DNA from: Nitrososphaerota archaeon
GTDB lineage: Archaea > Thermoproteota > Nitrososphaeria > Nitrososphaerales > Nitrosopumilaceae
Length of the DNA stretch: 46,692 nt
Assembly (NCBI GenBank): GCA_028867675.1
Contig: JAGWGA010000011.1
Coordinates: 1 to 46,692 of the forward strand
Reading direction: 5' to 3'
Shown: positions 17,273-25,511 of the stretch, piece after piece
Position numbering within the stretch: position 1 is the first letter of the stretch
How the letters are laid out: each line of letters opens with the position of its first letter
The notes under the pieces: model-generated
The model's database searches: none
What the model saw: only the letters and a program-made list of their open reading frames with translations
Told to the model about the DNA's origin: nothing
Program-made: the position numbers and the translations under genes

Positions 17273-17725
17273 CTATTGAGATGGGTTGCACTTCATTCGA
17301 ATTTCTTTATTTTTGATAAAATACAATAAAGTCGCAAATGCGACTGCGACCAAAGCCGGAATTGCCATTACTCCAAATAAAAATCCGTTAGGAATCACAC
17401 ACATCAATGACGTCAAAATCAATAATGCTGAAGTAATCATCAATGCAAAACCTATTACTGTTGCCAATATTGCGAACCTGTTGTTAAGTAATACTAGAAT
17501 GGATGATATTCCAAAAGGCAAGATTAGTACTCCACCAGCTATGGTTACAGATATCTGAGCCTGCTTAGCATTTAGGTCAAATCCATAAAAACACTCCTTT
17601 CCATCAAAAATAGTCGATATTGAAGATTGTGCGGCAATGGCAAAAAAGATAAACAATGCTCCAATAATTCCTGCATTAACAGAAATCAGATGACTGCTGT
17701 TCACAGGCTCTATAATGCGATGCAT
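17273..17725 (-). CDS. four-helix membrane protein of unknown function
   Basis: The 150-residue product has four hydrophobic segments, at about 13-32, 58-80, 84-106 and 115-138, and a short basic tail. One loop cysteine (KECFYGFD) lies between helices one and two, and another falls within helix three/four (TSLMCVIPNG). I do not recognise a family. It is divergent from the DUF47-like gene and shares a 145-bp promoter region that carries a 7-bp inverted repeat. No role is assigned. Confidence 0.65.
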   Translation of the reverse strand: MHRIIEPVNSSHLISVNAGIIGALFIFFAIAAQSSISTIFDGKECFYGFDLNAKQAQISVTIAGGVLILPFGISSILVLLNNRFAILATVIGFALMITSALLILTSLMCVIPNGFLFGVMAIPALVAVAFATLLYFIKNKEIRMKCNPSQ

Positions 17726-17760
17726 ATTTTACTTTCGACATTTTGTTTTAGAATCTTATC

Positions 17761-17791
17761 TACATAGAATTCATTAGTACATGTATTCTAT
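17761..17791. promoter_or_regulatory. operator-like inverted repeat upstream of the DUF47-like gene
   Basis: ATAGAAT (17764-17770) and ATTCTAT (17785-17791) form a perfect inverted repeat whose arms are 21 bp apart, two helical turns. TACATAG, the complement of CTATGTA, overlaps the left arm at 17761-17767. It lies in the divergent promoter between the membrane protein and the DUF47-like gene. Confidence 0.4.
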
Positions 17792-17870
17792 ATTGGCAAC
17801 TGATTAATTATCAATTTTGATTATTGACTTTTGTACTTATGTATTGTATGGATATTTGTGAGCTGTATCT

Positions 17871-19826
17871 ATGATCTCTAAGACATGGATGATCCACCAA
17901 CTTGGAACGGATGAGCTTCTTCTTCCTAGTATGGTAAATGGTGCACTTGTTGCAAATGACATGGCAAAGTATTTCTTTACGCTATTGCAGGTTGCAAAAG
18001 ATCATGCTACAAACCAAGAAATAGACATCTCAGACCTCAAGAATGAGAGGCTTGCTTGTGGAATTGAGGATTCTGTCTTTGATACAGTAGTAAAAACCAG
18101 CAAAAAGGAGAATCAAAATATCAAAATTCCTCATATTAAAAAAATTCTTGACAATATTATTGAATCAATAAAAAAAATGATACTTCCACTTGATATTGCA
18201 AATAGTGCAAGAATTTCTATTACGTATGAATCCACATCTTACAACGAAAGGCTTGAGAAGATTCTACAAAGAATGACTGCTGTAGACGAATACATCTCTA
18301 GCCAATTAATTGATGAAATTACATCCGTTCAACGAAATCAAAATGATAGCCTACACTTGCTTGTAATGGATCTTCACAAAGAACTCAACCATATACAATC
18401 ACAAATTGCACAGGAATCAATTGATGGTGCAAGAGTCTATGGAGTAACCAAAGACGATCACGAATTGATTAAATCATTTATGGCGGGAATAAATCAAACA
18501 ATAAAACTAAAGTTTGAACACCCGGGACTTGGAACTACTGTAACTAGATCTGCAGACACTCTTGTAATACAAAATGATATTGGCACAACTGATGCACATG
18601 TTCTTGTTATACATGTTAAAGGAAATGTTGTAACTTTGACTTATACTGACATTCACATAGATAGATTGCTTTTCTTCCATTCTTTATTTGAAAAGTTCGA
18701 CATAACATGGAATGATACAATGTCAAAGAAATCTACTGGAATTGATGGTTCTGTATATCACCTAAGTATTGGAACATATTCTGCAAAAAATTCTGATGAC
18801 TTAAAAGCATATCTAAAATTTTTGGGCTCTAGGATAGTATTTCTAATTGACTGGAATCGAGCAAGAAAACAACTAAGAAAATTTGTAAAAAAGAAAGACA
18901 CAATAATGATTCTGAAATGGGCGGCTGATAATCATTATGGACACAGAGGTTTTCTTGAGCTTGGAGGTGCACAATTACTCTTTGATACCATTGAGCAGAT
19001 ATCCAAAGGGTCTCTTAGATTTGGAGAATCATTATACCAAGCAATTGGGGAAGAAAATGCAATTGAACTTCTAAAGTTTATACTCAAGACAACAACTGAA
19101 GGGATTTTAGAAGGAAGATCAATGTTACTGCTTCGCGATGAGGTTAGAACCGAACTTATGAATTATTTACGCACTGCGCATCAAGGATTTTTAGATGTTG
19201 TAATAAATCATGCATCTTTTGTTTTAGAAATTATGACCAGCGTACGAGAAGGATTACTAGAATCTCGTGGAATTCGTTCATCTGAAATTATGGAAAAAAA
19301 TGCAAAGCGTGCTCAAAAATGGGAACAGAAAGGAGATGAATTAGTTAAAAAAGCAAGAGAGATGGTAAAAAAAGAAAACTATCCAAAAATTGTAGAAGAA
19401 ATCATTGTACTTTCCGACGATGTTGCAGATTCTTTGGAAGAGACTGCATTTATGCTAACTCTTATACCAAACAAAGAAATGTCTGAGAATCTATACCAAT
19501 CTCTTAATGATCAGGCCGACCTTGCATTACAGTGCTCTAGAGAATATCTCAAGGCCGTAGAAAATGCACGTTATGTTCATAGGGGAATTTCTCGTGAAGA
19601 CATGGAAGACTTTCTTCATGCTATTGATGGGATAATTACTATTGAACATCAAGCCGATGAAGCAAGTCGTAGTTTACGGGTAGTAATAATGCAGGAATCT
19701 ATTGATTTTAAAGAACTCCACCTTTTTTCACAAATATCACAAAACATGGAAGACTCGATAGATAAAATGACAAGACTAGCTTTTAGAATTAGAGAATATG
19801 TTCTTGAAAATTTGATGGTAATGTAA
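17871..19826 (+). CDS. large protein with C-terminal PhoU/DUF47-like domain
   Basis: This 651-residue protein ends (about 425-645) in a long helical region like the PhoU-related DUF47/TIGR00153 family, with EIIVLSDDVADSLEETAFML near 525 and the metal-site-like ITIEHQADEASRSLR near 590. The first ~420 residues are unlike known PhoU proteins. They contain helices (1-170), a strand-rich part (205-300, VLVIHVKGNVVTLTYTDIHI) and a basic segment (DWNRARKQLRKFVKKKDT). No membrane helix or enzyme motif is seen. The PPDK-like gene follows after 23 bp, so the two are almost surely co-expressed. Likely a phosphate-responsive regulator or partner of that enzyme; the specific function is unknown. Confidence 0.75.
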   Translation: MISKTWMIHQLGTDELLLPSMVNGALVANDMAKYFFTLLQVAKDHATNQEIDISDLKNERLACGIEDSVFDTVVKTSKKENQNIKIPHIKKILDNIIESIKKMILPLDIANSARISITYESTSYNERLEKILQRMTAVDEYISSQLIDEITSVQRNQNDSLHLLVMDLHKELNHIQSQIAQESIDGARVYGVTKDDHELIKSFMAGINQTIKLKFEHPGLGTTVTRSADTLVIQNDIGTTDAHVLVIHVKGNVVTLTYTDIHIDRLLFFHSLFEKFDITWNDTMSKKSTGIDGSVYHLSIGTYSAKNSDDLKAYLKFLGSRIVFLIDWNRARKQLRKFVKKKDTIMILKWAADNHYGHRGFLELGGAQLLFDTIEQISKGSLRFGESLYQAIGEENAIELLKFILKTTTEGILEGRSMLLLRDEVRTELMNYLRTAHQGFLDVVINHASFVLEIMTSVREGLLESRGIRSSEIMEKNAKRAQKWEQKGDELVKKAREMVKKENYPKIVEEIIVLSDDVADSLEETAFMLTLIPNKEMSENLYQSLNDQADLALQCSREYLKAVENARYVHRGISREDMEDFLHAIDGIITIEHQADEASRSLRVVIMQESIDFKELHLFSQISQNMEDSIDKMTRLAFRIREYVLENLMVM

Positions 19827-19849
19827 GGTGTAGGGAATATGGAGAAATT

Positions 19850-21484
19850 ATGAAAATTGATAACTTAATGGAATCACAAACTAGTCACAAAACAGAAAAA
19901 ATATTTTTCTTTGGAATGCAAAATGTTCTATCAGAACCTTCGGTCGGAACCGTTGGATCTAAAGCTTATAATCTTATTAGAATGACCGCAATAGGTCTTT
20001 CAGTTCCACCAGGTTTTGTTCTTGCCACTTCTTTTTGTAATGAATATCTCAAAAACAACAATCAACTGTCAAATGATTTTGAAGGATTAATCGAGTCTAA
20101 CATGAGAAGACTTGAAAATATGACTAGGCTTACATTTGGGGGTCTGAGAAGACCACTTTTGATTTCTGTCAGATCAGGTGCTCCTGTGTCTATGCCTGGG
20201 ATGATGGATACAGTCTTGAATGTGGGATTGACAAACACATCACTTCATGGTCTAATTCGCATGACTGGAAATCCACGACTTGCGTGGGACTCGTACCGCC
20301 GATTAATCCAGACATATGCAACTCTTGTTCATGGATGTCCCTCTGATCCATTTGATAAAAAAATAGATGAGTATTGCAAAAAAGAATCATTACAAACTAG
20401 TGACTTTGATTCCGAGACCCTCAAGTCCTTGACTGGAGAATTTTTAGATATTTATCAAAAAAATGTTGGACTCGAATTTCCACAAAAACCTCTGGAGCAA
20501 CTAATGGGTGCAGTAGAAACAGTCTTCAAGTCTTGGAATAGTCCCAGAGCATCTGAATATAGAAAAATTCATCACATTGGAGATGGTCTTGGTACAGGAG
20601 TAATAATACAAACTATGGTGTTTGGTAATATGGGGTCTACCTCTGGTTCTGGTGTTGCTTTTACAAGAAATCCTTCAACTGGTGAAAACTCTCTGTACAT
20701 GGATTTTATGTTCAACGCTCAAGGTGAAGATGTTGTTTCAGGACGGGTTGGAATACAAGATCCTGACAAACTACGTCGAATTCTTCCAGGTGTTTACAAA
20801 GAAATTCAAAATACAAAAAAAATTCTTGAAATGGAATTCAAAGATGTTCAAGATTTTGAATTCACCATCCAAGAAGGAAGACTTTACATTTTACAATGTA
20901 GAAATGGAAAGAGAACAAATCTTGCAGCACTACAGATTGCAGTTGATCTAGTACGAGAGGGAATAATAGATCCTCCAAAGGCTTTGGAGAGAATAAAAAA
21001 TCTTAATCTTAAAGAAATTGAACAAGTAAATCTTGTTTTAAAATCTGGTTTAAAACCCATATCTGTTGGCATACCTGCAAGTTCTGGAGTTGTAGTGGGT
21101 GAAATTGTACTTGATCCTATGATTGCAAAGCAAAAAGAATCTACTGGGAAAAACTTGATTCTTGTAAGAGATGAGATATCCACTAATGATATAAATGGAA
21201 TTAATTCCTGTTCTGGAATATTGACACATGTTGGAGGAAAGACCTCGCATGCCGCAGTTATAGCAAGACAGATGAACAAAGTCTGTATTGTTGGATGTAA
21301 AAATATGTCAATTGATTTGAAGAGTGGAAAAATTTTGATAGGTGATATTGTTCTTAACGAAGGTGATGTGATATCTCTTGACGGAAATAATGGTAAGATT
21401 TATGGTGAAAAATTAGATATATCGGTTAACAGACCAACCCCTCTCTTAGAAGAGATTGAAAAATGGAACAATAGACTACAGTAA
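19850..21484 (+). CDS. pyruvate phosphate dikinase-like protein lacking the PEP/pyruvate domain
   Basis: The 544-residue protein matches the first two parts of PPDK. The ATP-grasp region shows SVRSGAPVSMPGMMDT (106-121), GVAFTRNPSTGE (268-279) and FTIQEGRLYILQCRNGKRT (338-356). The phosphohistidine domain shows GILTHVGGKTSHAAVIAR with catalytic H467. Full PPDK is about 870-900 residues; the C-terminal PEP/pyruvate TIM-barrel is absent, and only 34 bp separate the stop from uspA, so it was not lost to a local frameshift. The enzyme could phosphorylate its own histidine with ATP and Pi but needs another acceptor or partner. It is co-transcribed with the DUF47-like gene. A Pi-sensing or phosphotransfer role is inferred. 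Confidence 0.88.
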   Translation: MKIDNLMESQTSHKTEKIFFFGMQNVLSEPSVGTVGSKAYNLIRMTAIGLSVPPGFVLATSFCNEYLKNNNQLSNDFEGLIESNMRRLENMTRLTFGGLRRPLLISVRSGAPVSMPGMMDTVLNVGLTNTSLHGLIRMTGNPRLAWDSYRRLIQTYATLVHGCPSDPFDKKIDEYCKKESLQTSDFDSETLKSLTGEFLDIYQKNVGLEFPQKPLEQLMGAVETVFKSWNSPRASEYRKIHHIGDGLGTGVIIQTMVFGNMGSTSGSGVAFTRNPSTGENSLYMDFMFNAQGEDVVSGRVGIQDPDKLRRILPGVYKEIQNTKKILEMEFKDVQDFEFTIQEGRLYILQCRNGKRTNLAALQIAVDLVREGIIDPPKALERIKNLNLKEIEQVNLVLKSGLKPISVGIPASSGVVVGEIVLDPMIAKQKESTGKNLILVRDEISTNDINGINSCSGILTHVGGKTSHAAVIARQMNKVCIVGCKNMSIDLKSGKILIGDIVLNEGDVISLDGNNGKIYGEKLDISVNRPTPLLEEIEKWNNRLQ

Positions 21485-21518
21485 TGATGTATGATTTGTT
21501 TTAATATTCCAAAAATAA

Positions 21519-21956
21519 ATGATTAATAAAATGGTCAAGAACATTCTTGTTGCTTATGATGGTTCAGGACCTTCATATCGAGCACTTGATTTTGCTTTAG
21601 ATTTGGCAAAAAAATATGATGGCAACATAACTGTAGTAACATGTGTGACTCTATATCCAGATGTTGATCCTCATTCTTCAGACTATGCTTCAATGCTTAG
21701 TGTATTAAAACAAGGTAGCCTGAAAACAGTATCTGAATTAGAGCCAAAATTAAAAGAATCCAAAATTGCATACAAAACCGAAGTCATAGAGGCAATTTCA
21801 GTTGCTGATGCAATACTGAATTATTCTGAAAAATTCTCAATTGATCTTATAGTTATGGGTTCACGAGGAATAGGTGGATTCAAAACTTTGCTACTTGGAA
21901 GTGTTACAAATGGTGTTTCTCAGCATTCCAAATGTCCGGTACTGATTGTCAAGTAG
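21519..21956 (+). CDS. universal stress protein UspA family
   Basis: A single Usp domain of 145 residues. The N-terminal strand NILVAYDGSGPSYRALDFAL and the C-terminal nucleotide-binding motif GSRGIGGFKTLLLGSVTN, ending in CPVLIVK, are typical of ATP-binding Usp proteins. The listed ATG at 21519 is followed by another at 21531 (MVKNILVAYDG). The second fits better with the family N-terminus and with a TATA-like TTTTAATATT about 26 bp upstream, giving 141 residues. It is downstream of the PPDK-like gene but probably has its own promoter. Such proteins bind ATP or act as stress-linked regulators; no target is evident. Confidence 0.9.
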   Translation: MINKMVKNILVAYDGSGPSYRALDFALDLAKKYDGNITVVTCVTLYPDVDPHSSDYASMLSVLKQGSLKTVSELEPKLKESKIAYKTEVIEAISVADAILNYSEKFSIDLIVMGSRGIGGFKTLLLGSVTNGVSQHSKCPVLIVK

Positions 21957-22057
21957 TGTTATAATTCTCATCTGATGATATGATTTTAAGATCCACAAAT
22001 CACTTTGTTCATTTTTGGTTATATCTTTAATTCAGATCTAAAATTATATTCACTGAT

Positions 22058-22162
22058 ATGGAATTCAAATTCTTTGGAGGATCGTTCGGATCACGTCTTG
22101 TGCTTCCGAGTTCCTCACTTAATACCTCCACTTATTCTGGAAGAAGTGACAATCTAAAATGA
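22058..22162 (+). CDS. possible 34-residue micro-protein
   Basis: An ATG-to-TGA frame encodes 34 residues beginning MEFKFFGGSFGSRL and rich in serine and glycine, ending SGRSDNLK. The segment is clearly less AT-rich than its surroundings, and TTAATTC and AAATTATATT tracts (about 22027-22050) upstream could form a promoter. It has no cysteine pair, membrane helix or family I recognise. Real translation is uncertain; base composition is the main support. Confidence 0.3.
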   Translation: MEFKFFGGSFGSRLVLPSSSLNTSTYSGRSDNLK

Positions 22163-22520
22163 AAAATCCTAGACTGCATGAATATATATCTCACCCAAAT
22201 TATCTAAGGGTTTACTATTGTTTTTACATATGTTATAGAAATGTACGGTACTTCATTTTGTATAGTGAAAAATCATTATTTGATTTTTGATGATTTCATC
22301 TGATATCTTATCTTTTCATTTATGACAAGGCCTGAATTTGATTATTATCTCTTTTTAGTCATAATTGCCTAAATAATTGTATTTTCTAGAAAAAAATTAC
22401 ACTTGAATCAAAATTTTATATTGTATATGTGATAAAATAAAAATTGTGTAATTCTCGCTGTAAATCCGATTTCTGAATTAATCTATAAAGTGTTTATATA
22501 CTATGGATTGATCGGCAAGT

Positions 22521-22548
22521 GAACTTAATAGAACTATGTAGTATATAG
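22521..22548. promoter_or_regulatory. operator-like cluster upstream of the second pstS
   Basis: GAACT occurs twice in direct orientation (22521 and 22531, 10 bp apart). The second copy runs into CTATGTA (22534-22540) and a TATATAG. The order CTATGTA then TATATAG is also seen upstream of pstC (12345-12361). The cluster lies 60-85 bp before the pstS start. Confidence 0.45.
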
Positions 22549-22605
22549 CTAATTACGTGATCTATGTCGATTATATGTAAATAAACAAGTCATTCATAAA
22601 CATCG

Positions 22606-23796
22606 ATGACAAAGAAAGTCTTCTTAGGATTAGCATTAATGCTGATCCTATTAGTACCGACAACTGTTCTTAGTGCACACGCAGCTTCTGCACCTCCAGC
22701 ACCTGGTGACAGTGATAAATACAATTACAATGCAGGAGGTTCAACTTTTGCATATCCGATTGTTGACAAATGGAGAGTTCAATATCATGCTCTCTATCCT
22801 GGAATCACATTGAATTATCAGGCTATAGGTAGTGGAGCTGGCATTAAGCTGTTTACATCAAAGAAAGTGGACTTTGCAGGAACTGATGCACCATTACAAA
22901 AGTCAGAAATTGCAAAAGCTCCGAAAGGAACCTTGACTATTCCTGAGTCAATGGGTGCGATTGTTGTTACTTACAACGTTCCAGGAATCTACAAAAATGG
23001 ATTAAAGCTAACTGGCGATGTAATAGCAAAAATCTTCATGGGTCAAATCACTAAATGGAATGATCCATCTCTCATAAAACTACAAACCGATTCAAGCATT
23101 ATAAAAGCACTACAGAATGATAGGAACAAAATTAATGTAGTACACAGATCCGATGGCTCTGGTACAACATTTGCATTTAGTAGCTATCTTTCTCAAGTAA
23201 GCTCTGCTTGGAACGGTAAAATAGGACATGCAACATCTGTTCCATGGCCAACTGGAATGGGAGGCTCAGGTAACGCAGGAGTAGCAGCAATTGTAAAGAA
23301 GGTGCCTGAATCAATAGGCTATGTTGAATTGGCATATGCAAAACAAAATACCATGAACACACTTACTGGTAACGCAGGTGTGGGTCTAGGTGCAATACCT
23401 ATGACATATGCTTATGTGCAAAACCATGACAAGACTGCATTTCTTGATGCTACTGTAGCTACTACAGCAGCAGCCGCATCCGGGGCAGTATCTTCACTGC
23501 CTGCAGCAGACGGGGTTTGGAGTAATGTATCAATTAATGATGCACCAGGACCAAACGCATATCCAATTGCTACATTTACCTATCTATTGGTAAATCCTAA
23601 TCTTGAGCAATTGAGTGGTATGAGTCAACAAAAGGCACAAGATCTAGTCCACATGCTCTACTGGTTTGTAACAGACGGCCAACAATACGCTACGAAACTA
23701 TTGTATGTACCACTTCCAAGTACAATACAAGAGTTAGACGAGAAGGGTATTTCAGAAATAAAATTCAATGGCCAACAGCTCTGGTCTTATCCATAG
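22606..23796 (+). CDS. pstS: phosphate ABC transporter substrate-binding protein PstS, soluble
   Basis: The 396-residue protein has a signal peptide (about 1-27, cleavage likely near AHAASA) followed by the phosphate-pocket motifs GGSTFAYPIVDKW near 45, AIGSGAGIKLF near 71, GTDAPLQKSE near 90 and HRSDGSGTTFAFSSYL near 183. It lacks the C-terminal membrane helix of the other PstS and has no lipobox, so it should be free or associated with the S-layer space. It carries an alanine-rich insert near 285-300. A T-rich terminator follows. Two PstS forms with one pstCAB operon suggest different affinities or conditions. Confidence 0.94.
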   Translation: MTKKVFLGLALMLILLVPTTVLSAHAASAPPAPGDSDKYNYNAGGSTFAYPIVDKWRVQYHALYPGITLNYQAIGSGAGIKLFTSKKVDFAGTDAPLQKSEIAKAPKGTLTIPESMGAIVVTYNVPGIYKNGLKLTGDVIAKIFMGQITKWNDPSLIKLQTDSSIIKALQNDRNKINVVHRSDGSGTTFAFSSYLSQVSSAWNGKIGHATSVPWPTGMGGSGNAGVAAIVKKVPESIGYVELAYAKQNTMNTLTGNAGVGLGAIPMTYAYVQNHDKTAFLDATVATTAAAASGAVSSLPAADGVWSNVSINDAPGPNAYPIATFTYLLVNPNLEQLSGMSQQKAQDLVHMLYWFVTDGQQYATKLLYVPLPSTIQELDEKGISEIKFNGQQLWSYP

Positions 23797-23807
23797 ACAC
23801 AACCAAC

Positions 23808-23835
23808 TTTTTTTCTTTTTTATTTTTTATTCCTG
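23808..23835 (+). terminator. strong T-rich terminator after pstS
   Basis: Three consecutive T-runs (CTTTTTTTCTTTTTTATTTTTT) follow the pstS stop within 40 bp, a typical multi-U archaeal terminator for an abundantly expressed gene. Confidence 0.65.
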
Positions 23836-23968
23836 ATGTTGTATAATATGTCGTTTAGATTGTACCGTACATGGACTTTAGATAAAAACGGAATCTATGG
23901 TGAACTACTAAATCTATTATCATTCTACTAAAAGCAAAGATCTTGGTATTGCAAACTGTGGTTGTATA

Positions 23969-24157
23969 ATGCCTGACGAGAGTTGCAGAGGTTGTGGAGG
24001 AGAACTTGCAAAACACCTTTGGTGTACCCAGTGTAGAAAGACTATACAAAAAATATGCAAAATGTGTAATAGGGAAACCATCCCGCATCAGCATATGTCG
24101 TGCTTGTCTAATATTGTAAATTTAGGATATCTGACAAAAGTCGCAATGTCTGTATAA
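23969..24157 (+). CDS. small zinc-ribbon protein, 62 residues
   Basis: The first 50 residues hold three CxxC pairs (CRGCGG, CTQCRK, CKMC) followed by HQHMSC, enough ligands for one or two zinc ions. The remaining residues are a short hydrophobic tail. The pattern resembles stand-alone zinc ribbons found in archaea; no specific family is recognised. The ATG is at 23969. The gene faces tfb convergently and is probably transcribed alone. Possible roles are nucleic-acid or protein binding. Confidence 0.6.
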   Translation: MPDESCRGCGGELAKHLWCTQCRKTIQKICKMCNRETIPHQHMSCLSNIVNLGYLTKVAMSV

Positions 24158-24205
24158 TAATCTAGTTCTATTGTATTGGAATGAAAAATAAGAAAAGAGA
24201 GGGGT

Positions 24206-25168
24206 TTAGTTCTTGACTGGTGATTGTCGTAATGTCACTTTCAACTTGTATGCTGTGAGAATTTCCTTGCATCTGTTTCGTATGGTGACCTCTGTTATTC
24301 CTGCGACGCTTGATACATCTCTTTGAAGGATGCTCTGTCCAAGAAGAGTTGATGCTATGTACAGATAGGCAGCAGCTAACCCATTTGGAGCCTTTCCATC
24401 AGCAAGGCTGTGGTCAGATGTTTTTTCTGCAATTTCTGCAGCAAGTCTTTCTACACGAACTTCAAGTTTTGCCAGGTTTGCTATTTTTGATATGTATTTT
24501 TCAAGAGTTACTACTGGAGCTGTCTTGGAACCAAGTTCCATTACAAGTGTTCTATAGTATTTTGCTGTTAGTTTGACATTGAGCTTATCTTCTTTTGAAC
24601 TTCCTGTTGCAGCACAGATTTCATCTAAGGATCTTACTACATCACATTGTTTGCATGCCATGTAAATTGTTGCAGCAGACATGCATGCAACTGATTTGCC
24701 TTTTGCATCTGCTTGCCCTTGAAAGTTTCTGTATATCATGGATGCTGATTCGATTACATTTCTTGGCAGTGATAGGGCATGACATGTTTCTCCTATCTTT
24801 GCTAGAATGTTTGCAAGTCTTCGTTCTTCTGGTGATGCAACTCTAATTCTTGTCTGCCATTTTCTTAGATTGTACATCTGATTTGCCATGTCGCTTGATA
24901 TGGTCCTTCCACTAAAGTCCTTTGTTCCCATGGCAATTTCTGTTCTGATTCCCAAGTCGTGTTGTGCATAACTTGTCTGACCTGATGCTCTTGTCAACTT
25001 CATCTTATCTTCAGGATTTGTTGCTCTTGATTCATGTCCATAATCTGGCATCTGTTCCATTGCGACCAATCCACAGCCAGAACAAATCTTTTCGCCGCTA
25101 TGAATGTCATCAATTAGATTTGAACGACATTCTGGGCAATGAGTTTGTAATTCTGTTATGGTGGTCAT
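24206..25168 (-). CDS. tfb: transcription initiation factor B (TFB)
   Basis: This archaeal TFIIB homologue recruits RNA polymerase to TBP-bound promoters. The N-terminal zinc ribbon has CPECRSNL and CSGCGLV (about 12-36). It is followed by the B-reader/linker (residues 45-95) and two cyclin-like repeats (about 115-205 and 215-310), with GKSVACMSAATIYMACKQ and GLAAAYLYIASTLLG segments. Length (320) is standard. Its start overlaps the gar1 stop by 4 bp, placing it in the leftward housekeeping cluster. Thaumarchaea often have several TFBs; whether this is the general one cannot be decided here. Confidence 0.96.
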   Translation of the reverse strand: MTTITELQTHCPECRSNLIDDIHSGEKICSGCGLVAMEQMPDYGHESRATNPEDKMKLTRASGQTSYAQHDLGIRTEIAMGTKDFSGRTISSDMANQMYNLRKWQTRIRVASPEERRLANILAKIGETCHALSLPRNVIESASMIYRNFQGQADAKGKSVACMSAATIYMACKQCDVVRSLDEICAATGSSKEDKLNVKLTAKYYRTLVMELGSKTAPVVTLEKYISKIANLAKLEVRVERLAAEIAEKTSDHSLADGKAPNGLAAAYLYIASTLLGQSILQRDVSSVAGITEVTIRNRCKEILTAYKLKVTLRQSPVKN

Positions 25169-25452
25169 CTTCTTCTATTTCCTTTGAATCTTTTTGGTCT
25201 CATCACAGGAGTTTCTTCGACGATGAAAACTTTTTTTCCGATATATTTTTTGATGTTGTTGGTAAGCGGAACTGCCGACGCATATGGTGCATCAACAGGA
25301 CCTATCATTTCTGATACTTTGGCGATTTTGACTCCAGAATGATCTACGACCATCTGGTTATCTCTTAGATGTTTTGTGAGTCTAATGATGACTCTGCCGC
25401 TACTCGCTAGATGCAATACTTCGCCTACCTCCTGCAATTGATTCCTCAACAA
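25165..25452 (-). CDS. gar1: H/ACA ribonucleoprotein subunit Gar1
   Basis: The 95-residue protein is a Gar1/Naf1-type beta-barrel: EVGEVLHLASSGRVIIRL, then VKIAKVSEMIGPVDAPYASAVP, then KYIGKKVFIVEE. It binds Cbf5 in H/ACA guide RNPs that make pseudouridine in rRNA. The basic C-terminus (MRPKRFKGNRRR) replaces the eukaryotic RGG tails. It is encoded directly upstream of tfb with a 4-bp overlap, a gene order seen in many archaea. Confidence 0.9.
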   Translation of the reverse strand: MLRNQLQEVGEVLHLASSGRVIIRLTKHLRDNQMVVDHSGVKIAKVSEMIGPVDAPYASAVPLTNNIKKYIGKKVFIVEETPVMRPKRFKGNRRR

Positions 25453-25511
25453 AATACTGTTATCAATAGAGTTCTGTCAAAATTACTTTAGCTCCAAGCT
25501 ATAAACACTAT

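Larger units (their letters stand above)
21957..22605. other. long intergenic region upstream of the second pstS
   Basis: This 649-bp stretch contains a possible 34-codon ORF (22058-22162), the left copy of an 11-bp inverted repeat that flanks pstS (22241-22251), and the operator-like cluster at 22521-22548. A TATA-like element (ATTATATGTAAAT, about 22566-22578) precedes pstS. The rest is low-complexity AT-rich sequence with no ORF I can support. Confidence 0.6.

Noticed and set aside
20884-21279. Leftward 131-residue frame inside the PPDK-like gene
   Set aside because: Antisense shadow of conserved PPDK motifs.
21485-21518. Frameshift or broken gene as the cause of the short PPDK
   Set aside because: Only 34 bp remain before uspA, so the PEP domain is not present in another frame.
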